From Enoplolaimus lenunculus (Eukaryota; Nematoda; Enoplea; Enoplida; Thoracostomopsidae): a stretch of 64,000 nt of DNA. The notes below the pieces were generated by a model. The model worked only from the letters and a program-made list of their open reading frames with translations, searched no databases and had not been told where the DNA came from. The stretch spans positions 49,138-113,137 of the forward strand of contig JASANG010001835.1 of the NCBI GenBank assembly GCA_030248215.1, read 5' to 3'. The translations under genes and the position numbers were made by a program. Below, one piece after another: positions 1-18,196 of this stretch (within the stretch, counting starts at the first letter, position 1; each line of letters opens with the position of its first letter).

Positions 1-1
1 A

Positions 2-646
2 GATCGCTTCTACATGAGCTGGAAATGCTCGAAAACTTGCGGGTTTTGCTCCGCATTTACCCAAACGCAAATCATTTTCAGTTCAGAGTTGTATCTTAAT
101 ACGATTTCAATTAACCGCTATACACCGTATTCGAACGTCAACCTGATTGATCCTGCAGTAAGTCGACGCTCGCAACCGTACGGATTGACCGGACCAAATA
201 CACAATACCTCTGGGAAAATTACGGATCATCTACACCCTATGAAATGCCAAAATATATTCACAAATCTCGTCAAACTATTTATCGAACTTTACCGGATAA
301 CTTCGCTTATATGCCATATTGGAAACCTAACAGGCAACATCAGACTGCAAAAACAGCCAATATTAATCATTTGGACCACACAGGTCCACATTCACAGCTG
401 TCTCGTGTGAAAATTCGTTTCACTCATTCGCCTGAAACGCCGTATCGAACGGCGACAAACGTTGACACGTCGGACTATTTTAATCGACACACTGTAGATT
501 ATAAAACTTTCGCATCGCAGTCAAATTTACAGCACAGTATGGCTCGATCAGGTTTCGATTGGTCACATGACAAAAATGAACCATCCAATCGGTTCACAAA
601 AACTGCGAAGAGTAAGGTTCGCGTTCAAGAGTACTTTACAGCATAG
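2..646 (+). CDS. 3' end of a ShKT-domain secreted protein gene (partial)
   Basis: The reading frame is open from the window edge to TAG at 644-646. The first residues, DRFYMSWKCSKTCGFC, match the C-terminal half of a ShKT domain (pattern YM..C.KTCGFC), so the Met at base 14 is internal and the gene starts outside the window. ShKT domains are about 35 residues with six Cys in disulfides and are abundant in nematode secreted proteins. They often sit at the ends of astacins, tyrosinases or mucin-like proteins. After the domain come about 195 residues rich in Tyr, Ser, Asn, Arg and Thr with no further domain that I recognise. This tail resembles the linker of the neighbouring minus-strand gene in composition. 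The upstream catalytic or binding part is unknown. The gene converges on the minus-strand gene that ends at 1686. Confidence 0.62.
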   Translation, partial: DRFYMSWKCSKTCGFCSAFTQTQIIFSSELYLNTISINRYTPYSNVNLIDPAVSRRSQPYGLTGPNTQYLWENYGSSTPYEMPKYIHKSRQTIYRTLPDNFAYMPYWKPNRQHQTAKTANINHLDHTGPHSQLSRVKIRFTHSPETPYRTATNVDTSDYFNRHTVDYKTFASQSNLQHSMARSGFDWSHDKNEPSNRFTKTAKSKVRVQEYFTA

Positions 647-678
647 CGTCTCATTTGATGGTTAATTGTCGGTTACCA

Positions 679-770
679 GGTCAATGTATACAACAGCGCC
701 GTAACAGTGGTATAAGCATATTCGTAAAGTAAGCCTAAAACTGAAGCAAAAAATATGTCTAAAGCTTAAG
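679..770 (+). repeat. Fragment of a telomere-like GGCC-ended MITE
   Basis: GGTCAATGTATACAACAG followed by GTATAAGCATATTCGTAA is the left end seen at 1945, 8816 and 45445. Only a few AAGCC-type units follow and no right end is recognised. It is probably a truncated copy. Confidence 0.45.
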
Positions 771-955
771 ATTTAGTCTATGGCAGTCCCGAAGACAAAT
801 GTTCGACGTTTGATCTTTACATGTGCCTCATGTTATAATGTACGTAGGTTATTGTTGCAGCAAATAAACATGATATATTGCTTTAGTAGAAGGCAAATAT
901 CGGAATCGATCCAAAAGATTTACATTTTTTTTGCTTAGGATTCGGTTTAGGAACA

Positions 956-1116
956 CGGTCCATAGTCAGCTCATCTTGCTAGATGGGGCTAAAAATTTTT
1001 TAGGAGAGGCTTTCAAGAGTTTTTAATGACTTGCAAACAAGGTTGAAAATTTTCTAGTGGGGCCAAAATTTTTCCAGGTGGGGCTGAGCCTACCTGCCCC
1101 CCTTGGCTACGGGCTC
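956..1116 (-). repeat. GGCCCGTAGC-family MITE
   Basis: The ends GGTCCATAGTCAGCTCA and GGCTACGGGCTCG are short inverted repeats shared with copies at 4764-5134, 9404-9580, 15446-15611 and 59868-60541. The interior holds a paired motif of the type GGGGCTAAAAATTTT and TTGAAAATTTTCTAG, plus G/C-homopolymer patches. It is non-coding and lies between the two convergent genes. Confidence 0.55.
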
Positions 1117-1379
1117 GCAGTTTTATCCCTGTTTTTTTGAGAAATCTCAGTAATTGTGTTAATTTTGCATACAATATACTAAATTGTCAAAAATATTAAC
1201 TACAAATCACTAACTTCATTATATATGTTTTCATCAAAAATTTCAGTTTATAATCTATTAACACAACGAATAACGTTTTTGAAACGCTAAAGTTATCATT
1301 TGAACCTTAAGCCTCGTACCAGAAATAAACCGATGTTTTGAACGCGTTGAAATGCGTTTTGTATTTTGACACGATTGCA

Positions 1380-1661
1380 TAAAGTCCAATTCACACATGC
1401 AAATTTCTGTTGCGAGCACGTGCAGTTGAAACTTGCACTTGCAAGTTTTGTCCAAAATCCCGTTCGAAAAACTTGTAGCTACAAATAATTCATTAAAAAT
1501 CATAGCCAGCAATTTAGTTCATATGTGTGAATAACCATGCAAAGTTCACTGAATTTATTGCAGTCGCTTTCTCATTGGCTGATGAAACAAATACAAGTTC
1601 TGCGTGCAATTTGCCGCTGCAAGTTCTCGTAGCAACAACTTGCACAATTGAATAAGGCTTA
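1380..1661 (+). repeat. CTTGCA-family MITE
   Basis: About 280 bp with inverted, CTTGCA-rich ends (left AATTCACACATGCAAATTT, right end AACTTGCACAATTGAATAAGG). The same body recurs at 10558, 16145, 24427, 25087 and 25497. A conserved middle reads ATTCATTAAAAATCATAGC. It lies just downstream of the minus-strand gene's stop. Confidence 0.6.
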
Positions 1662-1685
1662 AGGTATAAATATACTGTTGCAGGA

Positions 1686-9361
<7,676 letters not shown>

Positions 9362-9403
9362 CTTAAAGTACAACAAATCAACACCGATCCATTTAGATGG
9401 GTA

Positions 9404-9580
9404 CAGGCCCGTCGCCAATGAGGGGGAAGCCGGGGGGGCTCAGACCCCCTGAAAATTATTTTTGCCCCCCCCCCAGAGAATTTTCAACCTTGTTTGTAAC
9501 ACATTGAAAACCCTGGAATGATGGCCCTCCTGAAATATTTTTTAGCCCCCCTGGCAAGGTGAGCTTTCTATGGGCCCAGG
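9404..9580 (+). repeat. GGCCCGTAGC-family MITE
   Basis: Starts CAGGCCCGTCGCCAATG and ends TATGGGCCCAGG, with the family interior AGAATTTTCAACCTTGTTTG and runs of C and G. It is followed to 9740 by CG-rich CGTACGG-type sequence of the family at 19978. Confidence 0.55.
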
Positions 9581-9889
9581 CTGGCACTGACGGACAGCGA
9601 CGTACGGTGACGTACGGCTGCGGACGACGAAGGACGTTCACGGATGGCGCAGCAGGACATTGATATTCCGAGCACTTTCTGCTAAACTCACTGGTGATGT
9701 TACGGGAACGGGCAGAAACCGTCGCTACCAACAGCAATCAAAACCCAAATTTTTTGTTAGGGCTAAGATCTAGAAGTGCTGGGTTGCACTGTCGGTCGCT
9801 ATGGTCACGGAGATTTTTTCACTATTATTTATTATATGCAACCCAATGAGATATTTTTGAATCCGCCTGTGGCCAGACTTGATGTCAGT

Positions 9890-10310
9890 CGACGTCCTAG
9901 AAAAGCTTAAGTTTCAAGAGAGGTGCCCACAGCGATTTTATATGAAATAACGTTAATACTCTCTAAAAGCTTAAACTAACTTGATTTGAGTTCAAGCTGA
10001 TCCAGCAGCATTCAACTAACTTTCTCAATTAACTAAATTAACAGGTTGGTTTACGCTTAAACTCCATTTAAAATCTTACATATTTTTAAGCTAAACTTAA
10101 TGAAGTCTTAGAAACACAAAGTTTCTGGGCTGCACTTGTTACTTAAAATAAAACAAAGTTTGCTTAAACTCGTTTTAACTTAAAATATGTTAGTTTACGA
10201 AAAACTTAAAATTCTAGTTTAGTTAGTCTGTCGATTCATCTAAGTTTTATTAAAACTAATATTCAAGTTTAGTTAAGTTATAATGTTTAAGTTTAAGTTT
10301 AGGTGAGTAC
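9890..10310 (+). repeat. AAGCTTAAACT-rich dispersed repeat, copy A
   Basis: TTTAGTTAGTC, AAAATCTTACATATTTT and AAAAGCTTAAACTAACTTGA recur in inverse orientation at 21775-22120. It is AT-rich and non-coding, probably a MITE of about 400 bp. Confidence 0.5.
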
Positions 10311-10557
10311 AAGGTAAGAATGTAAAAAAATTTAGCAAATAAATACAGTACTTGTATACATTTCTTCTATTAAACGTAAAAACTTACTCTTCTTATCGGG
10401 TAACAGCTCGACCCGGGCAAGAGCTCTATGAAGTGGAATGGCAACAAATATCAAGTATAGTAACATTGTGTCCACATTTCATTATTATACATTAAGTTGT
10501 TCATTTTAAAACTATAGACATTTTGTAAAATAAATTAATATATCTGTGTTTGTAAAA

Positions 10558-10862
10558 TTAAACCCTATTGACACGTGCAAGTTTTTACAGCAAACACTTG
10601 CACGTGCAATTTACACGCGCAAGTTTTGTCACAAATCAGCTTTGAAGCTCTTGCAGTTACAAATTATTCACTGGAATTTATACTATTGAATTTAATTCGC
10701 ACCTGTGAACGCGGTTGCATGCCGCATGAATTTCCTTCCACATGCAGTTTGATTGGTCAATAGGAATGTTCCTTTGAAAATACTTATAGCTGCAAGTATT
10801 TCGCGCAAGTTGCAACTGCGAGATCTCGCTGCAAAAACTTGCGCATGCGAATGGGGCTTAAA
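10558..10862 (+). repeat. CTTGCA-family MITE
   Basis: Starts TAAACCCTATTGACACGTGC and ends CTTGCGCATGCGAATGGGGC, which are inverted ends of the family. It shares the GCCGCATGAATTTCCTTC and TTTGATTGGTCAATA middle with 25087-25290. Confidence 0.6.
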
Positions 10863-10894
10863 ACCGTTTCTGCAGAAATATTTTGAGTTTAACA

Positions 10895-10980
10895 TAACAT
10901 CAAATTCCAAGCATGAACTCGTATTTGGAATGCTGGCAGTGAAGACGTATAGCATCACCTCTAGATTATAGGAGCTTACA
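10895..10980 (-). repeat. Degenerate tRNA-like fragment
   Basis: The minus strand reads AAGCTCCTATAATCTAGAGG then TGATGCTATACG. This is alignable with the tRNA-like cargo of the piggyBac-like MITEs (AGCTCCTATAGCTGAGTGG). Without the TTAA ends it looks like a decayed relative. Confidence 0.4.
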
Positions 10981-11460
10981 GAGTCCGTATTTTCCACAAT
11001 TTGCCCGAATCTTAAAACAGTCCGCTATCCAAAAAATAAATCGAATTTCACGTTAAATTAAACTGAAAAATATAAGTCACCAAGTAGTTGCCTAATGATA
11101 ATAAAAGCAGTGATGTGCACAGGCCAAAAACCAGCCGGCCGGCCAGTACTTGCTTATCACCGAAAAAGCTAAAAACATTGTGAAATCATCAATTTAATAT
11201 TTCAAATATTATTTAAATTTCGATTCTTAAAGTTTTAGCTGAAATCTGGAATGTTGCCGACTATTATCATTACGGTCGATGTTAAGATTGAATCGTTTGT
11301 TGAAACTATTTCGATTGGAGAATGGAAGTATAGAAGTTAAAGTGCCTCGACAAGGCTATGAAAAATGTATGTTTTGCAAACTGCATGAGAAAGCAGTTGT
11401 AAACTGTAGCAACAAGTGGAAATAAATTTTTATTGTTGAGTTTAAATTGGTGTCAAAATG

Positions 11461-11725
11461 CTCTGTAAATTGCAATGAGTAAATTAATCAACTCTGACGG
11501 AAAGTTAGTTATTTCTGAGTTATAATCAGTAAACTTACTTATTCTGAGTTTAATTGTTTTTTACTCTGAGTTGAGCTGATTCCGGCGGAGTTGATTAATT
11601 GAATCAGTATGAGTTGAGTGAACTTCGAATTATGAGTTCTTTTATAGTCCTAGCTTATACTGGTTCTGATAGTCCTAACTCAGACTTAGTGATTCAACAA
11701 AACTAACTCATTGGAATTTACAGTG
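11461..11725. repeat. MITE of the CACTGTAAATTCCAATGAG family
   Basis: Ends CTCTGTAAATTGCAATGAG and (complement) CACTGTAAATTCCAATGAG are inverted. GAGTTGATTAA palindromes fill the middle. Relatives are at 31144-31372 and 43645-43876, with a fragment at 28441-28480. Confidence 0.6.
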
Positions 11726-11826
11726 TGGCAAAAATGCACTAAATTCTGCTGAACATGTGAAATCAGCAACTGGAACCTATTCGCTGTGTTCCGGTTTGCA
11801 CAATTACGCTATTTCAGTGACCATTT

Positions 11827-12023
11827 GGTCCCATGTTACTTTAAGGGGCGTCAAGGTTTCTGGTGGGTCTATAAACGAGTAGGCTTAGATTCCGGATTAC
11901 ATTTTTTGCTTAGGCTTAGGCTTAGGCTTAGGCTTAGGAACTCGTTTTTGCAACGCTTAGGCTTAGGCTTACGCTTAGGAATATGCTTAATCTACTGTTA
12001 CGCCCCTCAAAATAACATTGGCC
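11827..12023 (-). repeat. Telomere-like GGCC-ended MITE, TTTAAGGGGCG subfamily
   Basis: Ends GGTCCCATGTTACTTTAAGG and (complement) GGCCAATGTTATTTTGAGG are inverted. The interior has TTAGGC runs flanking a GCAACGC spacer. Same subfamily as 46226-46403. Confidence 0.6.
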
Positions 12024-12574
12024 AAAATTTGTATATTGGTCGGTCGGCGGCCGTTAACCGGCCAACCGGCCGGCCGATTGCCGGCCAGTCGGTTAAACGT
12101 CCCGCCGGCCGGCCGGCCAGTAGAAAAGTAGTAATTGCACAACACTAAATTTAAAAGCAATGGCGTAAACAGTCACATGTATTTATAGCCAATCAAAAAT
12201 GAAATGTTTCAAGAATTGGATTATTAAGCGGCATGAATAGTCCCATCAAATATACACTGTGAGTCGCCTATTTTTTAATCATGGTGGGTGCAAAATTATT
12301 GGTGAGGCTTAACCGCCCCAACCATTCTAAAATTACACCATTGCTGAGAGAGAGCATGCAACGTAACGCAACCCAGGTCTGCACCAAAACTCAACCCGTT
12401 TGGGGGGACGAAACAATTTTAGGACGGGTATGCAGTTGAAATAACATGCTTACTAGTTATTCTAAACTTTTCCTGAGGAGTGGGTGGAATGTTCTGAGGG
12501 TAAGCTGGAGGAATCTATGACAATTCGTCGACCGATAACTTGTCGCCCAAGAGCGTTCTAAAGTCAATTAATAT

Positions 12575-12830
12575 AACATAAAAGCATAATCCTAAGCGTA
12601 ATCCTAGGGATTGCGCTATACTTGACGTCCGGCGCCGTCCATCCCTCGTACGGCACCGTCCGTCGCTATACGTTATCGTACGTGAGTGATTTGCGTACGA
12701 TACCGCACGGTGACAGACTGCGCGGTACGTGAGATGGTCGGCGCCAGGCGGGTGACGAACGGTGCCGCGCGTCAACAAAAGTATAGCGCAACCCTAAGCG
12801 TAATCCTATTAACCCTAAGCATAGGGCGAC
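12575..12830 (+). repeat. Degenerate CCTAAGCGTAATCC block interrupted by a CG-rich MITE
   Basis: Telomere-like CCTAAGCGTAATCCT units flank both sides of the element at 12607-12795, so the MITE is inserted in a telomere-type repeat. Confidence 0.5.
12607..12795 (+). repeat. CG-rich MITE (GGGTTGCGCTATACTT family)
   Basis: Ends GGGATTGCGCTATACTTG and (complement) AGGGTTGCGCTATACTTTT are inverted. The interior is rich in CGTACG and GGCGCC, unlike the AT-rich surroundings. Other copies: 19978-20478, 57643-57755, 59408-59512. Confidence 0.6.
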
Positions 12831-12929
12831 AGATTGTCGAGTCGATGACCTTCCGAGTTACAAGTTGTCAGACAATCAATTGTCGTGCGACGAATTGCAG
12901 CCATTCCGAGCTGGAACATTTTGCCCCAC

Positions 12930-13900
12930 TCTGACTACGGGACCTAAATCGCAAACCAAACATAAAAAAATGACGCAATCACAATCGTATAAACTAGCGA
13001 ATATTCTCACGTTTGCAATAGATACCATCAACACTGTGTTTTGTAGGACGTTTTTATGTCAAGACATCCTGATAACCGCATACGCAAACAAAACTAATTA
13101 TTTTAAACAACAATTGATATTTTAATAGGATCGTTGCAGTTTTCGACTATTTCCATGAATTACCGTAAACTAACGAATTTAACTGCAGTGTAATTAAAAT
13201 ATATTCATTTCGAAAACCATGACACGAACGAACGACGAAAGAAGCGATGAGTCTAAATTCTCCAGCGGCGATTGAATGAGATAATTTTGAACTTTTTATG
13301 TCCCTCAGACAGAGTCGGTCATTATTGTTATTGTTTTTTTCAAAATACATTTCTATAAAGTTTTATCCTGTCCTATTTCTATTTAGCGACACAAAATTTC
13401 TAATACTTCAATTTTAACTTTGAAAAATATCTCAAAGTTTGCAAATTATGGTACTAGCAAGCAGGGTAAATCATTGTCAACGCAGGGGGACATCATTTTT
13501 GACGAAGTAAAAACTCGATGCCAAAATTCTTCCGCATCCGGAAGCAGACCGCCGGCTGTACCCTGGTGGACTGCAGTACCATCTGGTTATTCCAATGCCT
13601 ATAAAATAGCCTTTATATCATCTGGCCAGAAATTTCGAGCAAATATGGGGTGTAGCAACAGTGAAATTTTATGGCAGGCGCCGACTTGTTTTAAAGATAT
13701 GGTAGTGTAGCCAGGGTCACTTGGAAACCATAAACACCTAATTCTAATTTCTTAGTACTACGTTACTGATCAAAATCTGTGACAGTTTCGCGATCAAAGC
13801 GGCGAAATTAGACGCATATCAAAACTACAGCGGTTTTTTATATCAACTGGTTATAGGAGGCCCGCTGGGGCCCCCTTGGTCCTATGCTGGGGACACCTGG
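12930..13900. other. No gene recognised
   Basis: Short open stretches (for example 13420-13707, plus strand) lack splice support or a recognisable domain. A CCGG-type repeat end (GCATCCGGAAGCAGACC to GGCTGTACCCTGG) lies at 13531-13567. Confidence 0.4.
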
Positions 13901-13919
13901 CTCCTTCCTCAGCCATACG

Positions 13920-14240
13920 GTCCATTTGATTAAGCGTATTTCTAAGCTTAAGCTTAAGCATAAGCCTAAGCGTTGCAAAAGCGCATTACTAAGCCTAAGC
14001 CTAAGCCTAAGCCAAAGCCTAAGCCTAAGACTAAGCCTATTAGCATAAGCCTAAGCGTTGCAAAAGCGCATTAGTAAGCCTAAGCCTAACCCAAAGCCTA
14101 AGCCTAAGCCTATTAGCATAAGCCTAAGCGTTGCAAAAGCGCATTACTAAGCCTAAGCCTAAGCCTAAGCCTAAGCCTAAGCCTAAGCCTAAGCAAAAAA
14201 TGTAGTCTAAAATGTAAGCCTACTCTTACTGCGGGGCACG
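13920..14240 (+). repeat. Telomere-like MITE with triplicated inner block
   Basis: A block of about 70-90 bp beginning TAAGCCTAAGCGTTGC, then AAAAGCGCATTA, is repeated three times, each followed by CCTAAG hexamers. It ends with ATGTAGTCTAAAATGTAAGC and a GCGGGGCACGTGGGCATA terminus. Same subfamily as 46226-46403, with internal expansion. Confidence 0.55.
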
Positions 14241-14748
14241 TGGGCATATGCCCCTCGCGTGAGAATTAACAAATGCGACTAATGCGTAAAATCGAACATT
14301 CATGCAATTGTGCAATTTTGAGCTCTCACAGTTGTCATTTTCACTCGTTTCAACAGTCTCAACGCCTGTCATAATTGCAGTAAAATTTATGATTTGCAGT
14401 TTACAAAATTCCCATCGAAAAATTGGTTTCAAATTGTAGTATATTTTATGTTGTCACAAGGTGAAACTAAACAGCAAAAATATGAAAAATATTTTTATGA
14501 ACCACAATAAACGACGGTCTGTTTTCATAAAAATTGATTTACGCCAAAAAAATAACATTTATGCGGTGCTGCAAATTGTTGACAAAATGAAAAACGTTTT
14601 CAGCAAAGTTTCTTTTGCGTTGCATGTAATTTTTTTCTCAGCAGTTTTCTAAACGGCCACACCTTTGATAATCGAATTATTTTTGACATCTGTTGGTTCT
14701 TTTACTGAAGGCCATCGTTTCGGCACGAATTATTACATAAAGGGCCTT

Positions 14749-15060
14749 GTTGTTATATATTGGTCAATATTTAACACGTGTTGTTATATATTGGTCAATA
14801 TTTAACGCGTGTTGTTATATATTGGTCAATATTTAACACGATGATAGCTATTAAACAGTACCAGTATACACTGCAAAAAATGGTGAGTTAAATTGACGCT
14901 CTTCGAAATAGGTTCTCTTGTTGTTATATATTGGCCAATATTTAACACGATGATAGCAATTAATAAGTACCAGTGTACACTGCAAAAAATGGTGAGTTAA
15001 ATTGACGCTCTTCGAAATCGGTTCTATGGGACTACACAAAATGAGTCAAATTCGACTCCA
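14749..15060 (+). repeat. Tandem repeats plus duplicated MITE end
   Basis: GTTGTTATATATTGGTCAAT occurs three times with a ~31-bp period at 14749-14840. A ~105-bp unit containing it and the CACTGCAAAAAATGGTGAG MITE end is then duplicated (14819-14918, 14919-15025). Confidence 0.65.
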
Positions 15061-15445
15061 CCAGAGTCAAACGTTCGACTCAGTGAATAGAATTTGGTTC
15101 TGGCGGCGTTGTCGGATTTGACTTAGCAGAAATCTAAAGATCAGTGAATAGGTACGTATATATATTGGGGCGCTATCAACTCGAAGACAGCGTTTTCAAG
15201 TGGATGTAATCTTGGCGAAAACCCATTCCTACAAATGTCGAGGCATCCGCGTGTAAAAAGTCAACACCGAACATGCCTCTATCTTGCGACCGCTACAGCT
15301 ATTTTGGTATTGAAATACTCCTATAAACGTTGAATTGAATTTCTAATTACGCAATCAACTAAGAATACACGCAAGTGTGTTGTAAAATTGACGCAGTCTT
15401 AAAACAAGCCGCAGTGAAAAATGGCAATAGGTGCCGTGGATGAAA

Positions 15446-15611
15446 CGGGACCGTAGCCAAGGGGGGGCAGAGGGCTTAGCCCCTTTGGAAAAATTTTAGC
15501 CCCCCCCTAGAAAATTTTCAACCTTGTTTGCAAGCCATTAAAACTCTTAAATGCCCCTCGTGAAAATTTTTCAGCCCCCCCCCCTAGCATGGTGAGCTAG
15601 CAACGGGCCTG
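15446..15611 (+). repeat. GGCCCGTAGC-family MITE
   Basis: Starts GGGACCGTAGCCAAGG and ends GCTAGCAACGGGCCTG, with TAGAAAATTTTCAACCTTG inside. C-runs of nine or more bases. Confidence 0.6.
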
Positions 15612-16144
15612 AGATATAAATTAAACGTTCAAAATTCTATTTCTTAAAATCTACTAAAGTAGAAAGTGAGTTTGTCGTCACCAATTTTGAGTTGGAAAGA
15701 AATTGCAAAAACAGAACGAAATTATTTTTTGTATTAAATTTTCAAGTCAAACTTTTTAAGAAACGAAGTTCTTCTGAATACAAAAATTTTCAATATTTCA
15801 AATGATTATTAATGTTTTCTATTCAAGACATATACGCATTTACGAAAAAAAGGCTATCGTTGTTCTGCGCGGTCGGCAATATTTCATACACATCAAATGG
15901 GGTTACGTGAGGACATAAACATCTTAATAGCGTAGAACATCAATAATCAAAGTTAAACGTTTATGGTATTTGTCTATAACTTTACAATCCGCAATAGTGG
16001 TATTGTCGGAATGTTCATCAAGTGTTTGAAGAATAGAGACCACGATACCCTGATAGTCGTACTGTTTATCCGCGATAACCTAATCGGTTAAGCCTAATCT
16101 TCAGAATTATTATTTACTTAAGCTTAGGTTATTTACTTAAGCTT

Positions 16145-16398
16145 AGGAGAACTTTCAGCAGCATCTTGCAGTTGCAAGTTTTGTCCCAAAACCACATTCG
16201 AATAAACTTGCCGTTGCAAATAATTCATTAAAAATCATAGCTAGAGATTTAATTCACATGTATAAACAACTATGCAAGTGAACTGAATTTATTGCGTCCG
16301 CTTTCTCATTGGCTGACGAAAAAAATGCAAGTTCTGCGTGCAATTTGGAGCTGAAAGTTCTCCCAGCAAAAACTTGTATACGTGTGAATACGGCTTAA
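16145..16398 (+). repeat. CTTGCA-family MITE, left end degraded
   Basis: Shares CAAATAATTCATTAAAAATC and TTTCTCATTGGCTGACGAA with other copies and ends GTGTGAATACGGCTTA. Confidence 0.55.
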
Positions 16399-16690
16399 TG
16401 CCGTTCAAAAGTAATCTTTGCCAGAAAGTAGAATCTTGAGTATCGGTTGAAGCAAGAATTGATAATAGTTTTCGACAAATGTATGCAACTGGAAACATTC
16501 TGTGTACAAAAGAATGTACCTAAACGCGTGGTGCGTTTTTAATCGCCGACTCCCTTATTTTGGAAGGGTCCAAGCCATGGAATACAAGCAACATCTGTTA
16601 TTTTATTGGTCAGTAAACAGGTTCGCATTAAATATTACTAAAGTAGTTTTAGGTCTAATTGTTGTTGATGTGTTTTCGATTATATGCCAT

Positions 16691-16777
16691 TCCGTAACCG
16701 AATAACAGGAGGTTCCCACTGGAAAGATCCAAATAAACATCAGCCTTCCCTCTTATTATATTCGCATCACAATGTTT
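16691..16777. repeat. Small MITE of the GTAACCGAATAACA family
   Basis: Left CCGTAACCGAATAACAGGAG and right TTATTATATTCGCATCAC are degenerate inverted ends. Better copies are at 26182-26266 and 29519-29597. Confidence 0.4.
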
Positions 16778-16934
16778 GCATTAAATGCATGGAATTCATT
16801 GACCTGTGAATCAATCAGGAGCTGCCTGTTTTTCCTTTGCACTACAATGAACGAACCTTAAGCTTTAGACTTTTTCTAATTAAGCTTATTCTTTGGTATA
16901 CGATTATACTGGTGTTTACTGCATTGCACGAAGC

Positions 16935-17282
16935 AACCGGAGGTGAAAAATACCGGAGCCGGAGGTCAACGAAACTTGGCGGAGCCGGAGGAGAGCGGAA
17001 ATTAGGTTGTAAGAATGATGGTTAATTAGTTAATCTTAGCCAATATTTCGAATATGTTGTTTAATATATTTGGTTGTACGCTAATTTTCTGCGAATTTCG
17101 AGAATTCTTTAGCGAAAATTGGAACAAAAGTAAATTTAAACGCGCTAAACAGATAAACTTTGCAAAATTATGCAAATTTTCACATCCGAAATTGCCAGTA
17201 CCTCCGGCAAACACTCTACCGAAGCCAGATCCGCAGGCCGATTTTTTGCCGGAACAGGAGGCACACCTGCGGTTGTACCCTG
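16935..17282 (+). repeat. hAT-like MITE (CAGGGTACAACCGG family)
   Basis: Reverse orientation relative to 8167-8475. It starts AGCAACCGGAGGTGAAAAA and ends GGTTGTACCCTG, sharing the GCAAATTTTCACATCC-type body. Decayed ends, no clear TSD. Confidence 0.55.
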
Positions 17283-17888
17283 CTGCCTTGATCTATACAT
17301 TGGCGGAAACTTTCAATTGTTTGGTCTCCAATTGATGCAACCTTGCGAGCGAAACGAGCGAGAAACCAGCCGTGTATTACTGTACTAAATCACACTGGAA
17401 ACTTTCTGCTTTAGGGTCACCTAACCTCGATTACCCCAATTGATATGTTATGTGGGTCCCGTGACAAGCAAGTAGTCCCACTAGCAAAACGTTTCAAATG
17501 TGCTTATTGGTAATTGTTGCAGAGTGACTATCTCAGTCTACTTTTTCCTAAAAATACAAAAGCGTACAAAACAATTGACAAAAGTGTAAATTTCAGTCTT
17601 TTTGAACAATGAATACATCGTTTGTGCTTTCGTTTACGTTTTATTTTTGAACAAATTCCAATCGTCAGTTGAACTATTTGTGAACTCGAACGGAACTGAA
17701 AATCATAAATGAAAATTATTGTATTTTGAAGCATAAATTGTAGCTTACAAGGGTCAATTTGACAATTATAATTAAAAGTAGTGTGATTCTCAAATTCCAT
17801 GGCGTATATTTGAATGATTATATTTTTTAAACAATAAACTTATCTGAACAATGAATGGTTAACACCGATTGGTACGGATTATGCTTTA

Positions 17889-18098
17889 CACTGCAAAAAA
17901 ATAGTGAGTCAAATTCACTCTTTCCGAAATAGGCTCTACGGGACTATACAAACTGAGTCAAATTCGACTCTACTAAAGTCAAACGTGCGATTCAATGAGT
18001 CGAATTTGACTGTGGCGGAATCGAGTTTGACTCAGATCCTGCCGTCGTGTAGAGCCTATTTCGTACAGAGCCAGTTTGATTCATTATTTTTTGCAGTG
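17889..18098. repeat. Palindromic TA-flanked MITE
   Basis: CACTGCAAAAAAATAGTGAG to ATTATTTTTTGCAGTG, flanked by TA. Arms carry GAGTCAAATTCGACTC motifs. Confidence 0.65.
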
Positions 18099-18196
18099 TA
18101 TAAATATATCAATTTTAGAGATCAAATATCGGTATTCGCTAAAATTATATTCACTTGGCATTGCCAATAGTTGTCCAAAACCAAATCGAAGCAGCG

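Larger units (their letters stand above)
11108..12146. repeat. Possible outer hAT-type element with two nested MITEs
   Basis: Left end CAGTGATGTGCACAGGCC and right end (complement) AGTGTTGTGCAATTAC resemble hAT termini, with CCGGCCGGCCAGTA motifs just inside both ends. Between them sit MITEs at 11461-11725 and 11827-12023. No transposase frame is visible and no clear TSD was found. Confidence 0.35.
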
